Origin: Bacillota bacterium | Lineage (GTDB): Bacteria > Bacillota > Clostridia > Acetivibrionales > DSM-1351 | DNA length: 43,501 nucleotides | Direction: 5' to 3' | NCBI GenBank assembly: GCA_023412275.1 | Contig: JAEYNY010000153.1 | Span: 1-43,501, forward strand | Shown: in pieces, positions 35,089 through 43,435 of the stretch | How the letters are laid out: the number at the start of each line of letters is the position of its first letter | Position numbering within the stretch: position 1 is the first letter of the stretch | Made by a program: the position numbers and the translations under genes | The notes under the pieces: generated by a model | What the model was told of the DNA's origin: nothing | What the model saw: the letters and a program-made list of their open reading frames with translations, nothing else | Database searches by the model: none

Positions 35089-36213
35089 CTATTTCAATTC
35101 ATCCATTACTACATTGAAGCTCTGTGCCTTGCCGTTTCTTCTCACACCTACTTTGATTTTATTTCCGGGAAGTACAGATTTGTATGCTTCGTTAAGATCC
35201 ACAAGTGTATTTACATATACACCGTTTATACTGTAAATAAAATCATCTTTTTTTAATCCATACTTTTCTGCACAAGACCTTTTTTCAATGCTTGTTATTT
35301 TTAAACCATTTCTACTGGGTAATCCGTAAAGAGCCACATAGTCCTCTTCAAAATCAGCTCCTAATGTAACTCTTTTTACTTTTCCATATTTATAAAAGTG
35401 GTTTAAGACATATTGCACAGTATCTATGGGTATTGCATAACTTAACCCTTGTGCATTAACAGTTGTCATTGAGTTAATCCCAATTACTTCTCCCTTTGTA
35501 GTAAGAAGTGGCCCTCCGCTGTTTCCGGGGTTTATGGCGGCATCTGTCTGTATAAGCTTGTATTGATAAAAACCATCCGCACTTCTGTTAAGCCCGCTGA
35601 TTACACCAACTGAAGCCGAATTCCTGTTTTGAAAGGACATGGGTGTTCCAATAGCTATAGCAGTCTTTCCGATTACTATATCCTGCATTTTACCCAGTGT
35701 GGCCGCTGTAAGTCCAATCTTGTCAATCTTTATTACAGCAAGATCGCTTGGCTTATCGATGTATTTAATTCTGGCTTGGTATCCTGTGCCATCCGTCAAA
35801 ACAACGACAATTCTGCTCATATCCTCCACTACATGCGCATTTGTAAGGATATCTCCTCCAGATTTGATTATTATGCCTGTCCCTAGCACAACTCCGTCGG
35901 CAGTGGAATCTCCTGAATCAATATTGCCAATTATACCAACTACTGATGGACTGATTGACTTTATTATGTTTGGAATAATATCATCATTCTTAGTGGAAAT
36001 ATTGATAGACTTGCTTGTTTTACTTGCATTTAAACCTAACTGATTTGCTAGTGCTTCCGCATCTACATAGACCTTGTTGTTTACTGTTGTTGTTCCTATA
36101 TCGGTAGAAATACCGTTTATAGATAGCTTGAACTGAGTAGCACCTGAAACAAGAAAATTAAAACTTAATAATAACACCATTACTACCAGTAGTACTAAAT
36201 ACCTTTTTTTCAT
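35089..36213 (-). CDS. HtrA/DegP-type serine protease with an N-terminal stalk domain
   Basis: The 374-residue protein has a signal sequence or anchor (about 1-25), a small stalk-like domain (about 27-75: LSINGISTDIGTTTVNNKVY), a trypsin-like domain with catalytic His127 (LTNAHVV), Asp157 (SDLAVIK) and Ser232 (GNSGGPL), and a C-terminal PDZ domain (about 285-374). It acts in protein quality control outside the membrane. The ATG at 36213 follows AGAGGT. The stalk domain at the N-terminus is unusual for HtrA and echoes the downstream protein. Confidence 0.92.
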   Translation of the reverse strand: MKKRYLVLLVVMVLLLSFNFLVSGATQFKLSINGISTDIGTTTVNNKVYVDAEALANQLGLNASKTSKSINISTKNDDIIPNIIKSISPSVVGIIGNIDSGDSTADGVVLGTGIIIKSGGDILTNAHVVEDMSRIVVVLTDGTGYQARIKYIDKPSDLAVIKIDKIGLTAATLGKMQDIVIGKTAIAIGTPMSFQNRNSASVGVISGLNRSADGFYQYKLIQTDAAINPGNSGGPLLTTKGEVIGINSMTTVNAQGLSYAIPIDTVQYVLNHFYKYGKVKRVTLGADFEEDYVALYGLPSRNGLKITSIEKRSCAEKYGLKKDDFIYSINGVYVNTLVDLNEAYKSVLPGNKIKVGVRRNGKAQSFNVVMDELK

Positions 36214-36243
36214 ATTGTGACCTCTGTTGGGATTAATATTGTA

Positions 36244-36273
36244 ATTTTAGCACTATTTAGCAACCCAATTCAA
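36244..36273 (-). promoter_or_regulatory. Promoter of the HtrA-stalk operon
   Basis: On the minus strand TTGAAT (36273-36268), an 18-base spacer and TAAAAT (36249-36244) with an extended TGC. It is about 30 bases before the HtrA start. Confidence 0.6.
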
Positions 36274-36303
36274 GTAAAAAATTATTTTATGTTAAACTTA
36301 TAC

Positions 36304-36705
36304 TTAAAATGGCCTTATAAAATTTCTTACCACATAATATATTAAAGAAATAGCACCCAACGTCCACCATAGGGCACGGTTTCTTGGAAATATCTTTTTA
36401 TGCCTGCCAAATACATAAGTTATCAACTCAATATATGCTAGTATAACCAGAATAATACCCAGCAATGGTATAGGGTTAAACCTTACAGACCCCAGAATAT
36501 CACCTTTTAGTAAATGCTGAACACTTCTTGTATTGCCGCATCCCGGACAATATATATTGAGATAAGTATAGCTTGGACACGAAGGGAAAAGTGTCCCTAA
36601 AAATATAAGCTGATTTCTCAGGAAATAAGCTGTAATTATTAACGCAAAAGGAAGAATACAAACTGCGACCTTTGCCCATTTAAATTTTGTTGTCAAAAAA
36701 TTCAT
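36304..36705 (-). CDS. DUF2752 membrane protein
   Basis: The protein of about 133 residues has three membrane helices and the DUF2752 motif YCPGCGNTRSVQHLLKGD near the middle. The family is uncharacterised; the CPGCG could bind metal. The start is uncertain. The frame opens at a TTG (36726) inside the preceding gene with no ribosome site, the ATG at 36705 lies one base from AAGGGG, and a TTG at 36696 would have better spacing. I use the ATG. It follows the nitrilase gene closely and may be co-transcribed. Confidence 0.8.
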   Translation of the reverse strand: MNFLTTKFKWAKVAVCILPFALIITAYFLRNQLIFLGTLFPSCPSYTYLNIYCPGCGNTRSVQHLLKGDILGSVRFNPIPLLGIILVILAYIELITYVFGRHKKIFPRNRALWWTLGAISLIYYVVRNFIRPF

Positions 36706-36718
36706 TCCCCTTTTTGTT

Positions 36719-37522
36719 TTACTCAATTATACTATTAACCGGAATTTGGCTGCGTACGTTGTTTACTATATTAAGGTCAATATCCGCTATCAGTATTCCC
36801 TCTTTTTCGTCTGCCCTTGAAACAACACTTCCCCAGGGGTCACATACCATTGAATTACCATAAGAGACATAATCAGCACTAGTATTACGGGCAGAAGAAA
36901 CTGCTGCATGAAATAACTGATTATCAAGTGCTCTGGCCCTTACAAGCAGTTCCCAATGCGCAGGGCCAGTTGTCATATTGAATGAAGCCGGTGTAATAAT
37001 TATTTTTGCCCCTGCCTCAGTCATTTTAGAGTAAAGCTCTGTAAATCTCATATCAAAACAAACAGCAAGGCCTACACGCCCAAATTCCGTATCGGCAACA
37101 GTAGCCTCTGTTCCTGCCGTCAAAACATCAGATTCCCTGAATGAAATACCATCTTTAATGTTTACATCAAAAAGATGTACTTTTCTATGTTTTGCTATTA
37201 TATTACCTTGTCTGTCAAACATAACTGAAGAATTGTATATACAGTTATTGAAACTCTCAGGAATAGTCCCCGCTACAACATACATACTATTATACTTTGC
37301 CGACTCCGAAATGACTGATAAGGTTTTACTATTTTCAATATTTTCAGCATATAAAGGAAACATCTTTGTGTCATAGGGACAATTAAACATTTCAGGGAGT
37401 ATGGCTATATCTGCACCGCGTTTGCAACATTCTTCAATCATGGACAGTGCTTTTTCCAAGTTATCATTTTTATTATCCGTAACAGCCATTTGGCATAAAC
37501 CAAGTTTAACCTTAGTATTCAT
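36719..37522 (-). CDS. Carbon-nitrogen hydrolase (nitrilase superfamily, omega-amidase-like)
   Basis: The 267-residue enzyme has the Glu-Lys-Cys triad in ILPEMFNCPY, AKHRKVHLFD and LAVCFDMRF. The LFDVNI and CPYDTKMFPLYAE segments resemble omega-amidase/Nit2, which hydrolyses alpha-ketoglutaramate-type amides, so a metabolite-repair role is plausible. The frame opens at 37561, but ATG 37522 follows GGAGG by 6 bases. It lies downstream of the DUF711 gene, separated by a 17-pair stem-loop. Confidence 0.88.
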   Translation of the reverse strand: MNTKVKLGLCQMAVTDNKNDNLEKALSMIEECCKRGADIAILPEMFNCPYDTKMFPLYAENIENSKTLSVISESAKYNSMYVVAGTIPESFNNCIYNSSVMFDRQGNIIAKHRKVHLFDVNIKDGISFRESDVLTAGTEATVADTEFGRVGLAVCFDMRFTELYSKMTEAGAKIIITPASFNMTTGPAHWELLVRARALDNQLFHAAVSSARNTSADYVSYGNSMVCDPWGSVVSRADEKEGILIADIDLNIVNNVRSQIPVNSIIE

Positions 37523-37570
37523 GAGACACCTCCTAATAAAGTGTATTCCTATATCATCCATATATATTAT

Positions 37571-37612
37571 AAGGGTGGTAAATTACCAGTTTTACGGTAA
37601 TTTGCCACCCTT
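37571..37612 (-). other. Stem-loop between the DUF711 and nitrilase genes
   Basis: AAGGGTGGTAAATTACC pairs with GGTAATTTGCCACCCTT, 17 positions with one non-Watson-Crick pair, 8-base loop. On the minus strand it is followed by ATAATATATA rather than a T-run, so termination would be inefficient; attenuation or RNA stabilisation is possible. Confidence 0.55.
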
Positions 37613-37636
37613 TATAGAATTCTGTTCTTATTAAAT

Positions 37637-38995
37637 TTAGTTTTTCAGGCTGTGCATTGGAGCCGGAATTCTTCCGCCTCTCTTAATAAACTCATTACTG
37701 TTAAAAGGATTTACTTTCATAACAGGACCTGAACCCAACAATCCTCCGAACTCAACCTTGTCTCCTACCTTTTTACCCGGAGCAGGAATTAGTCTGACAG
37801 CAGTGGTTTTGGTATTAACCACACCAATTGCCGCTTCATCCGCAATTATTGCAGAAATAGTTTCAGCACTGGTATCACCCGGAACAACAATCATGTCAAG
37901 TCCTACTGAACATACACAAGTCATTGCTTCAAGTTTTTCCAGAGTTAATGCTCCTGAAAGTGCTGCATCAATCATTCCCGCATCTTCACTTACAGGAATA
38001 AAAGCACCGCTAAGCCCTCCAACGTAGGAAGAAGCCATTACTCCTCCCTTTTTAACTGCATCATTTAAAAGAGCAAGAGCTGCAGTAGTTCCATGAGTTC
38101 CACACTTCTCAAGACCCATTTCTTCCAGAATATATGCAACACTATCGCCGATTGCTGGAGTAGGCGCCAAAGATAAATCAACAATACCAAAAGGAACATT
38201 TAGCCTTCTGGATGCCTCCTGTGCTACCAGTTGTCCCATTCTTGTTATCTTGAATGCAGTCTTCTTAATAGTTTCAGAAACAGTTCCAAAATCCGCGCCC
38301 TTAACCTTTTCCAAAGCACATTTTACAACACCGGGTCCGCTTACACCAACATTTATAACACATTCCGGTTCTCCGATACCATGAAAAGCACCGGCCATAA
38401 ACGGATTGTCCTCTACAGCGTTGGCAAACACAACAAGCTTAGCACACGCAAGGGCACCTTGATCTGCGGTTAATTCAGCACATTTTTTTATAACCCTGCC
38501 CATTTCAGCCACAGCATCCATATTTATACCTGCTTTTGTAGAAGCAACATTTACAGATGAACAAACAAGTTTTGTCCGACTTAATGCTTCAGGAATGGAC
38601 TGTATAAGTCTCTTATCACCTACTGTATAGCCCTTATGAACAAGAGAAGAAAATCCACCTATAAAATTTACGCCCACTGTTTGTGCTGCCTTGTCCATAG
38701 CTTCAGCAAACTTAACATATTCGTCGCTTTCACAGCTTTCAGCTACAAGAGCAATGGGAGTTACTGATATTCTTTTATTAATTATAGGAATACCGTATTC
38801 CCTTTCAATATTCTCTCCGGTAACAACAAGCTTTTCAGCATATCTGGTTATCTTGTCATAAATCTTCTTACATGAAATATCTATATCGGGATGACAACAA
38901 TCCCTCAGTGAAATACCCATTGTGATTGTTCTTATATCAAGATTTTCTTTTTGAATCATGTCTATAGTTTCTAGTACTTCAAAAGGACCTAGCAT
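37637..38995 (-). CDS. DUF711/UPF0210 family (PFL-family) protein
   Basis: The 452-residue protein fits the UPF0210 family by length and by segments such as RTITMGISLRDCCHPD, VNFIGGFSSLVHKGYT, GIGEPECVINVGVSGPG, DLSLAPTPAIGDSVA and GGLSGAFIPVSEDAGM. The structure class is related to radical-type lyases (PFL-like fold) but the reaction is unknown. The ATG at 38995 follows GAGGTGA. It is directly downstream of the ACT-domain gene, the arrangement found in many Gram-positives, which suggests the pair works together. Confidence 0.92.
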   Translation of the reverse strand: MLGPFEVLETIDMIQKENLDIRTITMGISLRDCCHPDIDISCKKIYDKITRYAEKLVVTGENIEREYGIPIINKRISVTPIALVAESCESDEYVKFAEAMDKAAQTVGVNFIGGFSSLVHKGYTVGDKRLIQSIPEALSRTKLVCSSVNVASTKAGINMDAVAEMGRVIKKCAELTADQGALACAKLVVFANAVEDNPFMAGAFHGIGEPECVINVGVSGPGVVKCALEKVKGADFGTVSETIKKTAFKITRMGQLVAQEASRRLNVPFGIVDLSLAPTPAIGDSVAYILEEMGLEKCGTHGTTAALALLNDAVKKGGVMASSYVGGLSGAFIPVSEDAGMIDAALSGALTLEKLEAMTCVCSVGLDMIVVPGDTSAETISAIIADEAAIGVVNTKTTAVRLIPAPGKKVGDKVEFGGLLGSGPVMKVNPFNSNEFIKRGGRIPAPMHSLKN

Positions 38996-39006
38996 TATTG
39001 TTCACC

Positions 39007-39276
39007 TCATATTCTATGCATTGAATTAAAAATATCTTCATGCTGAATCTGTATTTTTAGAGCCATTTCAACACCTTTGGATTCCAATTTATCAGAAATA
39101 TCATGAAATGGTATGTTACATTTGGATATATCTACTAGCATTATCATTGTAAATACATCCTGCAGAATAGTCTGGGATATATCAAGAATATTAATATTAC
39201 ACTCTGCCAATATGTTGCTCACACCTGCAATTATTCCAACTTTATCCTTACCGATAACTGTTATTACTGCTCTCAC
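39007..39276 (-). CDS. ACT-domain protein (UPF0237)
   Basis: The 89-residue single ACT domain (VITVIGKDKVGIIAGVSNIL, NILDISQTILQDVFTMIMLVD) is an amino-acid-binding regulatory module. The start is GTG at 39276 with GGAGG seven bases upstream. It lies 11 bases before the DUF711 gene and probably senses a ligand for it; the ligand is unknown. Confidence 0.92.
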   Translation of the reverse strand: MRAVITVIGKDKVGIIAGVSNILAECNINILDISQTILQDVFTMIMLVDISKCNIPFHDISDKLESKGVEMALKIQIQHEDIFNSMHRI

Positions 39277-39389
39277 GCTAATACCTCCCGCATATGCTTA
39301 TAAATAATGTTCTAATTTAACTTACTAATGTATCAGAGTTGGTTTATATTATATATCTTTAATATGCAAATATCAATCATAAACATTTT

Positions 39390-39403
39390 CGAACATACGT
39401 TTG
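39390..39403 (+). promoter_or_regulatory. LexA (SOS) box over the radical-SAM gene promoter
   Basis: CGAACATACGTTTG matches the B. subtilis LexA/DinR box CGAACRNRYGTTYC (as I recall it) at all but the last base and forms a dyad CGAAC-N4-GTTYG. It overlaps the first three bases of the -35 hexamer, where a repressor would block transcription. This is the main evidence for SOS control of the two genes that follow. Confidence 0.7.
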
Positions 39404-39429
39404 ATTTATTTTAAAAAATATGTTATACT
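39401..39429 (+). promoter_or_regulatory. Promoter of the radical-SAM / DUF4130 operon
   Basis: TTGATT (39401-39406), a 17-base spacer and TATACT (39424-39429) with an extended TGT. It is about 58 bases before the start codon and overlaps the LexA-like box. The rest of the 210-base divergent gap holds only the ribosome sites and AT-rich sequence. Confidence 0.75.
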
Positions 39430-39486
39430 ATTTCTAAATAGATAAATCAGCTTGATTTTGAGTAAATTATTTACGGGGAAAACAAC

Positions 39487-40872
39487 ATGGACTTGAATGA
39501 AAAATTGGGTATATTAGCAGATGCAGCAAAATATGACGTTTCATGCTCATCTAGCGGAGGTACTAGAAAAAACAAAGGCGGTGTAGGAGACAGTCATGCA
39601 TGTGGAATCTGCCATACATGGGCAGATGACGGCAGATGTGTTTCTTTACTTAAAATTTTATTGTCAAATGAGTGTATATACGACTGCGTTTACTGTATAA
39701 ACAGATCTTCAAATGATGTTCCCCGTGCCAGTTTTACGGCCGAGGAAGTTATTGAGCTTACCATGAATTTTTACAGAAGAAACTATATAGAAGGACTTTT
39801 CTTAAGCTCCGCTGTTTTAAAAAATCCAAGCCATACCATGGAATTAATGCTTAAAATCGTAAAAAAACTCCGTACTGAACATGGCTTTTTTGGTTATATA
39901 CATATAAAAGCAATTCCCGGGGCCGATGAAAGGCTTATAAACGAAGCAGGTATGTACGTTGACCGAATGAGCGTAAACATAGAACTTCCATCCGACAAAG
40001 GCCTTGAAGTCCTCGCACCACAAAAGCCTAAAAAGGCTTTACTAAAACCCATGCACCAGATAAATAATAAGATTATTGAAACCAAGGAAAATAAGAGATT
40101 ATTCAAAAAGGGTGATTCTTTCGTACCCGCCGGACAAAGTACACAGCTTATTGTGGGGGCAACACCCGATAAGGATTTAAGTATTTTAAAGCTCTCAGAA
40201 GCCTTATACGGCAATTTTAATCTCAAGAGGGTTTATTACTCGGCGTTTGTACCAACTGTAACAGATCCTAGGCTACCGGCTCTTATCAAGCCTCCTCTAT
40301 TACGTGAGCACAGATTGTATCAGGCTGACTGGCTTTTGAGGTTTTATGGTTTTGAGGCTGATGAATTGCTAAGCAAAACCAATCCCAATTTCAATCCTGA
40401 GCTTGATCCTAAGGCTGATTGGGCTATGAGAAATCTGCATTTGTTTCCCATAGAAGTAAATTCTGCAGAATACGAAATGCTTTTAAGAGTACCTGGAATA
40501 GGTGTTAAATCGGCACAAAGGATTATTACTGCAAGAAGGGTTGGCAGATTGACTTTTGACAACTTAAAAAAAATTGGAGTAGTCTTGAAACGTGCAGGTC
40601 ACTTTTTAACCTGTCAGGGTAAAACTTATGATAGTTACAGCTCAAACGAAGCTATTGTAAAAGAATCCTTGATTAGTGCAAAACTTCAGCCCAAAAGCAA
40701 AAAGTCTGTTTTAGGACAGATGTCATTATTCTCACTTGTTAATGATAGCGGAACTGATGAAAACATCTCAGAGTTTCTTCTAACAGACTCTCCTTCAAAT
40801 AATCGACAATGGCTGAGCTATTACAATCAACCTCAAGACGGGAGGCTTTTGTTAAGTGATATACATTTATGA
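39487..40872 (+). CDS. Putative DNA modification/repair radical-SAM protein
   Basis: The 461-residue protein has the radical-SAM cluster motif CIYDCVYC (C63, C67, C70) unusually close to the N-terminus, with more cysteines before it (C20, C39, C42, C51), room for a second metal site. A helix-hairpin-helix DNA-binding motif LLRVPGIGVKSAQRIITAR lies near residues 330-350. This matches the family annotated as putative DNA modification/repair radical-SAM protein (TIGR03916), found paired with a DUF4130 protein, sometimes fused to a uracil-DNA-glycosylase-like domain. The reaction is unknown. The ribosome site ACGGGG before the ATG is weak. It overlaps the next gene by 17 bases. Confidence 0.9.
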   Translation: MDLNEKLGILADAAKYDVSCSSSGGTRKNKGGVGDSHACGICHTWADDGRCVSLLKILLSNECIYDCVYCINRSSNDVPRASFTAEEVIELTMNFYRRNYIEGLFLSSAVLKNPSHTMELMLKIVKKLRTEHGFFGYIHIKAIPGADERLINEAGMYVDRMSVNIELPSDKGLEVLAPQKPKKALLKPMHQINNKIIETKENKRLFKKGDSFVPAGQSTQLIVGATPDKDLSILKLSEALYGNFNLKRVYYSAFVPTVTDPRLPALIKPPLLREHRLYQADWLLRFYGFEADELLSKTNPNFNPELDPKADWAMRNLHLFPIEVNSAEYEMLLRVPGIGVKSAQRIITARRVGRLTFDNLKKIGVVLKRAGHFLTCQGKTYDSYSSNEAIVKESLISAKLQPKSKKSVLGQMSLFSLVNDSGTDENISEFLLTDSPSNNRQWLSYYNQPQDGRLLLSDIHL

Positions 40873-41596
40873 TGGAACATGGGATTGCTTTTTGACAGCA
40901 GTTCACCATTATTATTATGACAAACAGGATGTTTCAAATATAGAATCGAGCCTTTGCTATACACCAAATCTTATTGACGAATACAGAACCATAACTACTG
41001 ATATTATAAAAGCTAAGGCAGTAGAAGAAGCAATAGTACACAAGATTTCAGCGGAAAGTCTTGAAAATCTTCAAAGATGTTTCTTTTCTGAGATTGAAGG
41101 ACGTGAAATGTGGATCTTAAAATATATTCGTTTAGGGTTTAAAATTGGTATGCGCATAGACAGTATGCTTGGAGACAAAATCGTCTTGGATGTATTGATT
41201 CCTGCCAGAAAAGTAGGAATGGAGTGTCATAGAATGCTTGGTCTCCTTCGATTCGAGCTTTTGGAGGGTGGCATTTATTATGCGAAAATCCAGCCGGACC
41301 ATAATATAATTTCTTTCATATCTCCCCACTTTAAAAACCGCTTTGCAGACCAGAACTGGATAATACATGATACAAAACGTAAAATTGCATCTTTGTACAA
41401 TACTAAAAAAATGCTTCTTTCCTATATGGATCTATCCAATATTCCAGAACTTCATGCAGATGAACTTAAATTTCAATCTCTCTGGAAAAATTATTATAAG
41501 CATATAGCAATAAAGAATAAAATAAATCCAAAATTGCAAAAGAATTTTATGCCTAAGCGTTATTGGAAAAACCTCACAGAAAAGAAGCCTGATTAA
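40856..41596 (+). CDS. DUF4130-domain protein, partner of the radical-SAM protein
   Basis: The 246-residue protein begins MIYIYDGTWDCFLTAV and has the DUF4130 pattern (MLGDKIVLDVLIPARKVGMECHR..., FISPHFKNRFADQNWIIHD), matching the family called probable DNA metabolism protein (TIGR03915). It lacks the C-terminal uracil-DNA-glycosylase-like fusion that many relatives carry. The 17-base overlap with the radical-SAM gene implies tight coupling. The biochemical role is unknown. The only structure downstream is the palindrome at 41621-41925. Confidence 0.88.
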   Translation: MIYIYDGTWDCFLTAVHHYYYDKQDVSNIESSLCYTPNLIDEYRTITTDIIKAKAVEEAIVHKISAESLENLQRCFFSEIEGREMWILKYIRLGFKIGMRIDSMLGDKIVLDVLIPARKVGMECHRMLGLLRFELLEGGIYYAKIQPDHNIISFISPHFKNRFADQNWIIHDTKRKIASLYNTKKMLLSYMDLSNIPELHADELKFQSLWKNYYKHIAIKNKINPKLQKNFMPKRYWKNLTEKKPD

Positions 41597-41620
41597 TGTC
41601 TCTATTAATGAAAAAGACCA

Positions 41621-41925
41621 GGGGTTGTCGCGAAATTAGTTTTATCCTATTTAAACCTGTACGTGAGTATAAATTGTATTAATGGAAGTTTGGTTAAAGG
41701 TATTTGCAGTTGTTTATCGGCGAAGATGGATATTTTACCGGAAAACCTATCACGAAGTAGGTTTTAGCGAACCATGAATCACGGACGATGAATGTGAGCG
41801 ACGGTAAAATATCCTATGATGAGCCGCTAGAAACTTTTGCAAATATCTTGGAAACAACCATTGATATAATTTTATACGGGAGTACCGATGTTAAAACAGG
41901 AAAAACTTTCTATTTTGCAACAGCT
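41621..41925. repeat. Roughly 300-bp imperfect palindrome (MITE-like or structured RNA)
   Basis: The gap 41597-41941 holds no gene. Instead it is an inverted repeat centred near 41772. Matching blocks are GTTGTCGCGAAAT (41624) against ATTTTGCAACAGC (41912), 10/13; GTATTAATGG (41676) against CCATTGATAT (41858), 10 pairs with two G-U; GGTATTTGCA (41699) against TGCAAATATC (41838), 10 pairs; and GGATATTTTACCG (41728) against CGGTAAAATATCC (41802), 13/13. The centre has a small hairpin AAAACCTA/TAGGTTTT (41742-41765) and a loop region. The ends look like insertion-sequence inverted repeats, suggesting a MITE, but no target duplication is clear. Confidence 0.75.
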
Positions 41926-41941
41926 AATTTAGTATTCCAAA

Positions 41942-43339
41942 CTATTTAAGCCCATTTACCAATTCTTTAAACACATTACCACGGTGTTCAAAGTTTTTAA
42001 ACATATCAAAGCTTGTGCTTGCAGGTGACAAAATTATACAGTCACCGGATTTTGCCTGTTCATATGCTTTTTTAACAACTTCTTCATAACTGTCGCAATG
42101 AATGATTTTTATTTCATTTTCCATGTCTCTTTGCTGTAGATAATTCTTATATGCTTCCTCTATTCTTGAAGCAGTAGCACCTATCAGTAACAGGCACTTT
42201 ACCTTCTCAGCAATAATTTCACCTATTGAATCATATGGTATTCCCTTATCCTTTCCTCCGGCAATAAGAATTACTTTATTCTTAAAGGTCTTTAATGCCG
42301 CTATTGTTCTTGAAGGACTGCTGTCAATAGAACTGTTATAGAATTTTACCCCATTTAGCTCTCTTACCAGCTCTATTCTATGTTCAACACCATTAAATGT
42401 AGTTGCAATCTTTGCGATGGTTTCAGGTTTAACATAATCTATAGTTGCTGCAGTTGCAGCCATGTAATTCTCTATGTTATGAACCCCTGGTATTTTAATT
42501 TTGTCACCTTCTATGATATCGATGCTGCTGTTTCCTTTTTTAACTATTATCTTGCCGTCCTGATATATAACACCTTCATTAAGGTCGTTCAATCTTGAAA
42601 AATACACATGTTTTCCTCTAGCCTCATAATTAAAACTCTTTGTAATTTCGTTGTCATAATTAAGGATAAGTTTATCATTTTCTTTCTGATTAATAAAAAT
42701 GTTCTTTTTTGCATCAATGTACTCTTGCAATGACTTATGAACATCAAGGTGATTTGGAGTTATATTGGTAACAACTGCGACTGACGGACAATCTTTAATG
42801 GTCATTAGTTGGAAACTACTTAGCTCCAATACTACCTTATCCGTTTCTGCAACATCATCTATTCTACTTAATAGTGGTGTCCCTATATTTCCTCCTAGCC
42901 AACAATTAAAACCTTCCTCTGAAAGTATTTTATAAATCAGGGTTGTAGTAGTTGTTTTACCATCGCTTCCGGTCACTGCAAAGACCTGTGCAGGACACAA
43001 TCTTAAAAACACTTCCATTTCTGATGTAAGTTCAGCACCATTCTCTACTGCCTGAACAAGTTCCGGTAGATCAGGTCTCATACCCGGTGTACGGAATATC
43101 AAATCAAATCCCTTTAATTTGGAAAGATAATCAGGCCCAATACTATATTTAACAGGCAATCCCTTTAATTCAGTGAAAGCATCTGCAAGTTTTTCTTCGG
43201 TTGATTTATCAAATGCAGTTACATCTACCCCGAAATTAACGAGATATTTAATCAAAGGAATATTACTTATACCTATCCCCATAACCGCAACTTTTTTATT
43301 TTTAACGTCTTTCTTGAACTGTTCCAGCTTATTATTCAT
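41942..43339 (-). CDS. murD: UDP-N-acetylmuramoylalanine--D-glutamate ligase
   Basis: MurD adds D-Glu to UDP-MurNAc-L-Ala in cytoplasmic peptidoglycan synthesis. The 465-residue Mur ligase has the N-terminal UDP-binding domain (VAVMGIGISNIPLIKYL), ATP loop TGSDGKTTTTTLI (about 112-124), NITPNHLDVH and the C-terminal FYNSSIDSSPSRTIAAL and LIAGGKDKG. The ATG at 43339 follows GGAGGTAATT. It is alone here, divergent from the tRNA gene and not in a division/cell-wall cluster, which is a little unusual for murD. Confidence 0.96.
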   Translation of the reverse strand: MNNKLEQFKKDVKNKKVAVMGIGISNIPLIKYLVNFGVDVTAFDKSTEEKLADAFTELKGLPVKYSIGPDYLSKLKGFDLIFRTPGMRPDLPELVQAVENGAELTSEMEVFLRLCPAQVFAVTGSDGKTTTTTLIYKILSEEGFNCWLGGNIGTPLLSRIDDVAETDKVVLELSSFQLMTIKDCPSVAVVTNITPNHLDVHKSLQEYIDAKKNIFINQKENDKLILNYDNEITKSFNYEARGKHVYFSRLNDLNEGVIYQDGKIIVKKGNSSIDIIEGDKIKIPGVHNIENYMAATAATIDYVKPETIAKIATTFNGVEHRIELVRELNGVKFYNSSIDSSPSRTIAALKTFKNKVILIAGGKDKGIPYDSIGEIIAEKVKCLLLIGATASRIEEAYKNYLQQRDMENEIKIIHCDSYEEVVKKAYEQAKSGDCIILSPASTSFDMFKNFEHRGNVFKELVNGLK

Positions 43340-43387
43340 AATTACCTCCGTTATTCTCCATAATTCACATAAAACAAATATTGCCTA

Positions 43388-43416
43388 TTGAAAAAACAAA
43401 AAACATATAGTAAAAT
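43388..43416 (+). promoter_or_regulatory. Promoter of the tRNA-Leu gene
   Basis: TTGAAA (43388-43393), a 17-base spacer and TAAAAT (43411-43416) lie about 20 bases before the tRNA. Confidence 0.75.
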
Positions 43417-43435
43417 ACTAATGCAGTTAAGTCGT

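Noticed and set aside
41728..41840. Palindrome core read as a known structured RNA (hammerhead-like GATGAG...GAAAC, or 6S or SRP RNA)
   Set aside because: The hammerhead core lacks the required CUGANGA sequence, and no SRP or 6S signature is seen. Paired arms extending across 300 bp fit a large inverted repeat better.
41597..41941. Decayed transposase gene in the gap before murD
   Set aside because: No frame shows transposase motifs and stops are frequent in all frames. Only the end repeats look insertion-sequence-like.
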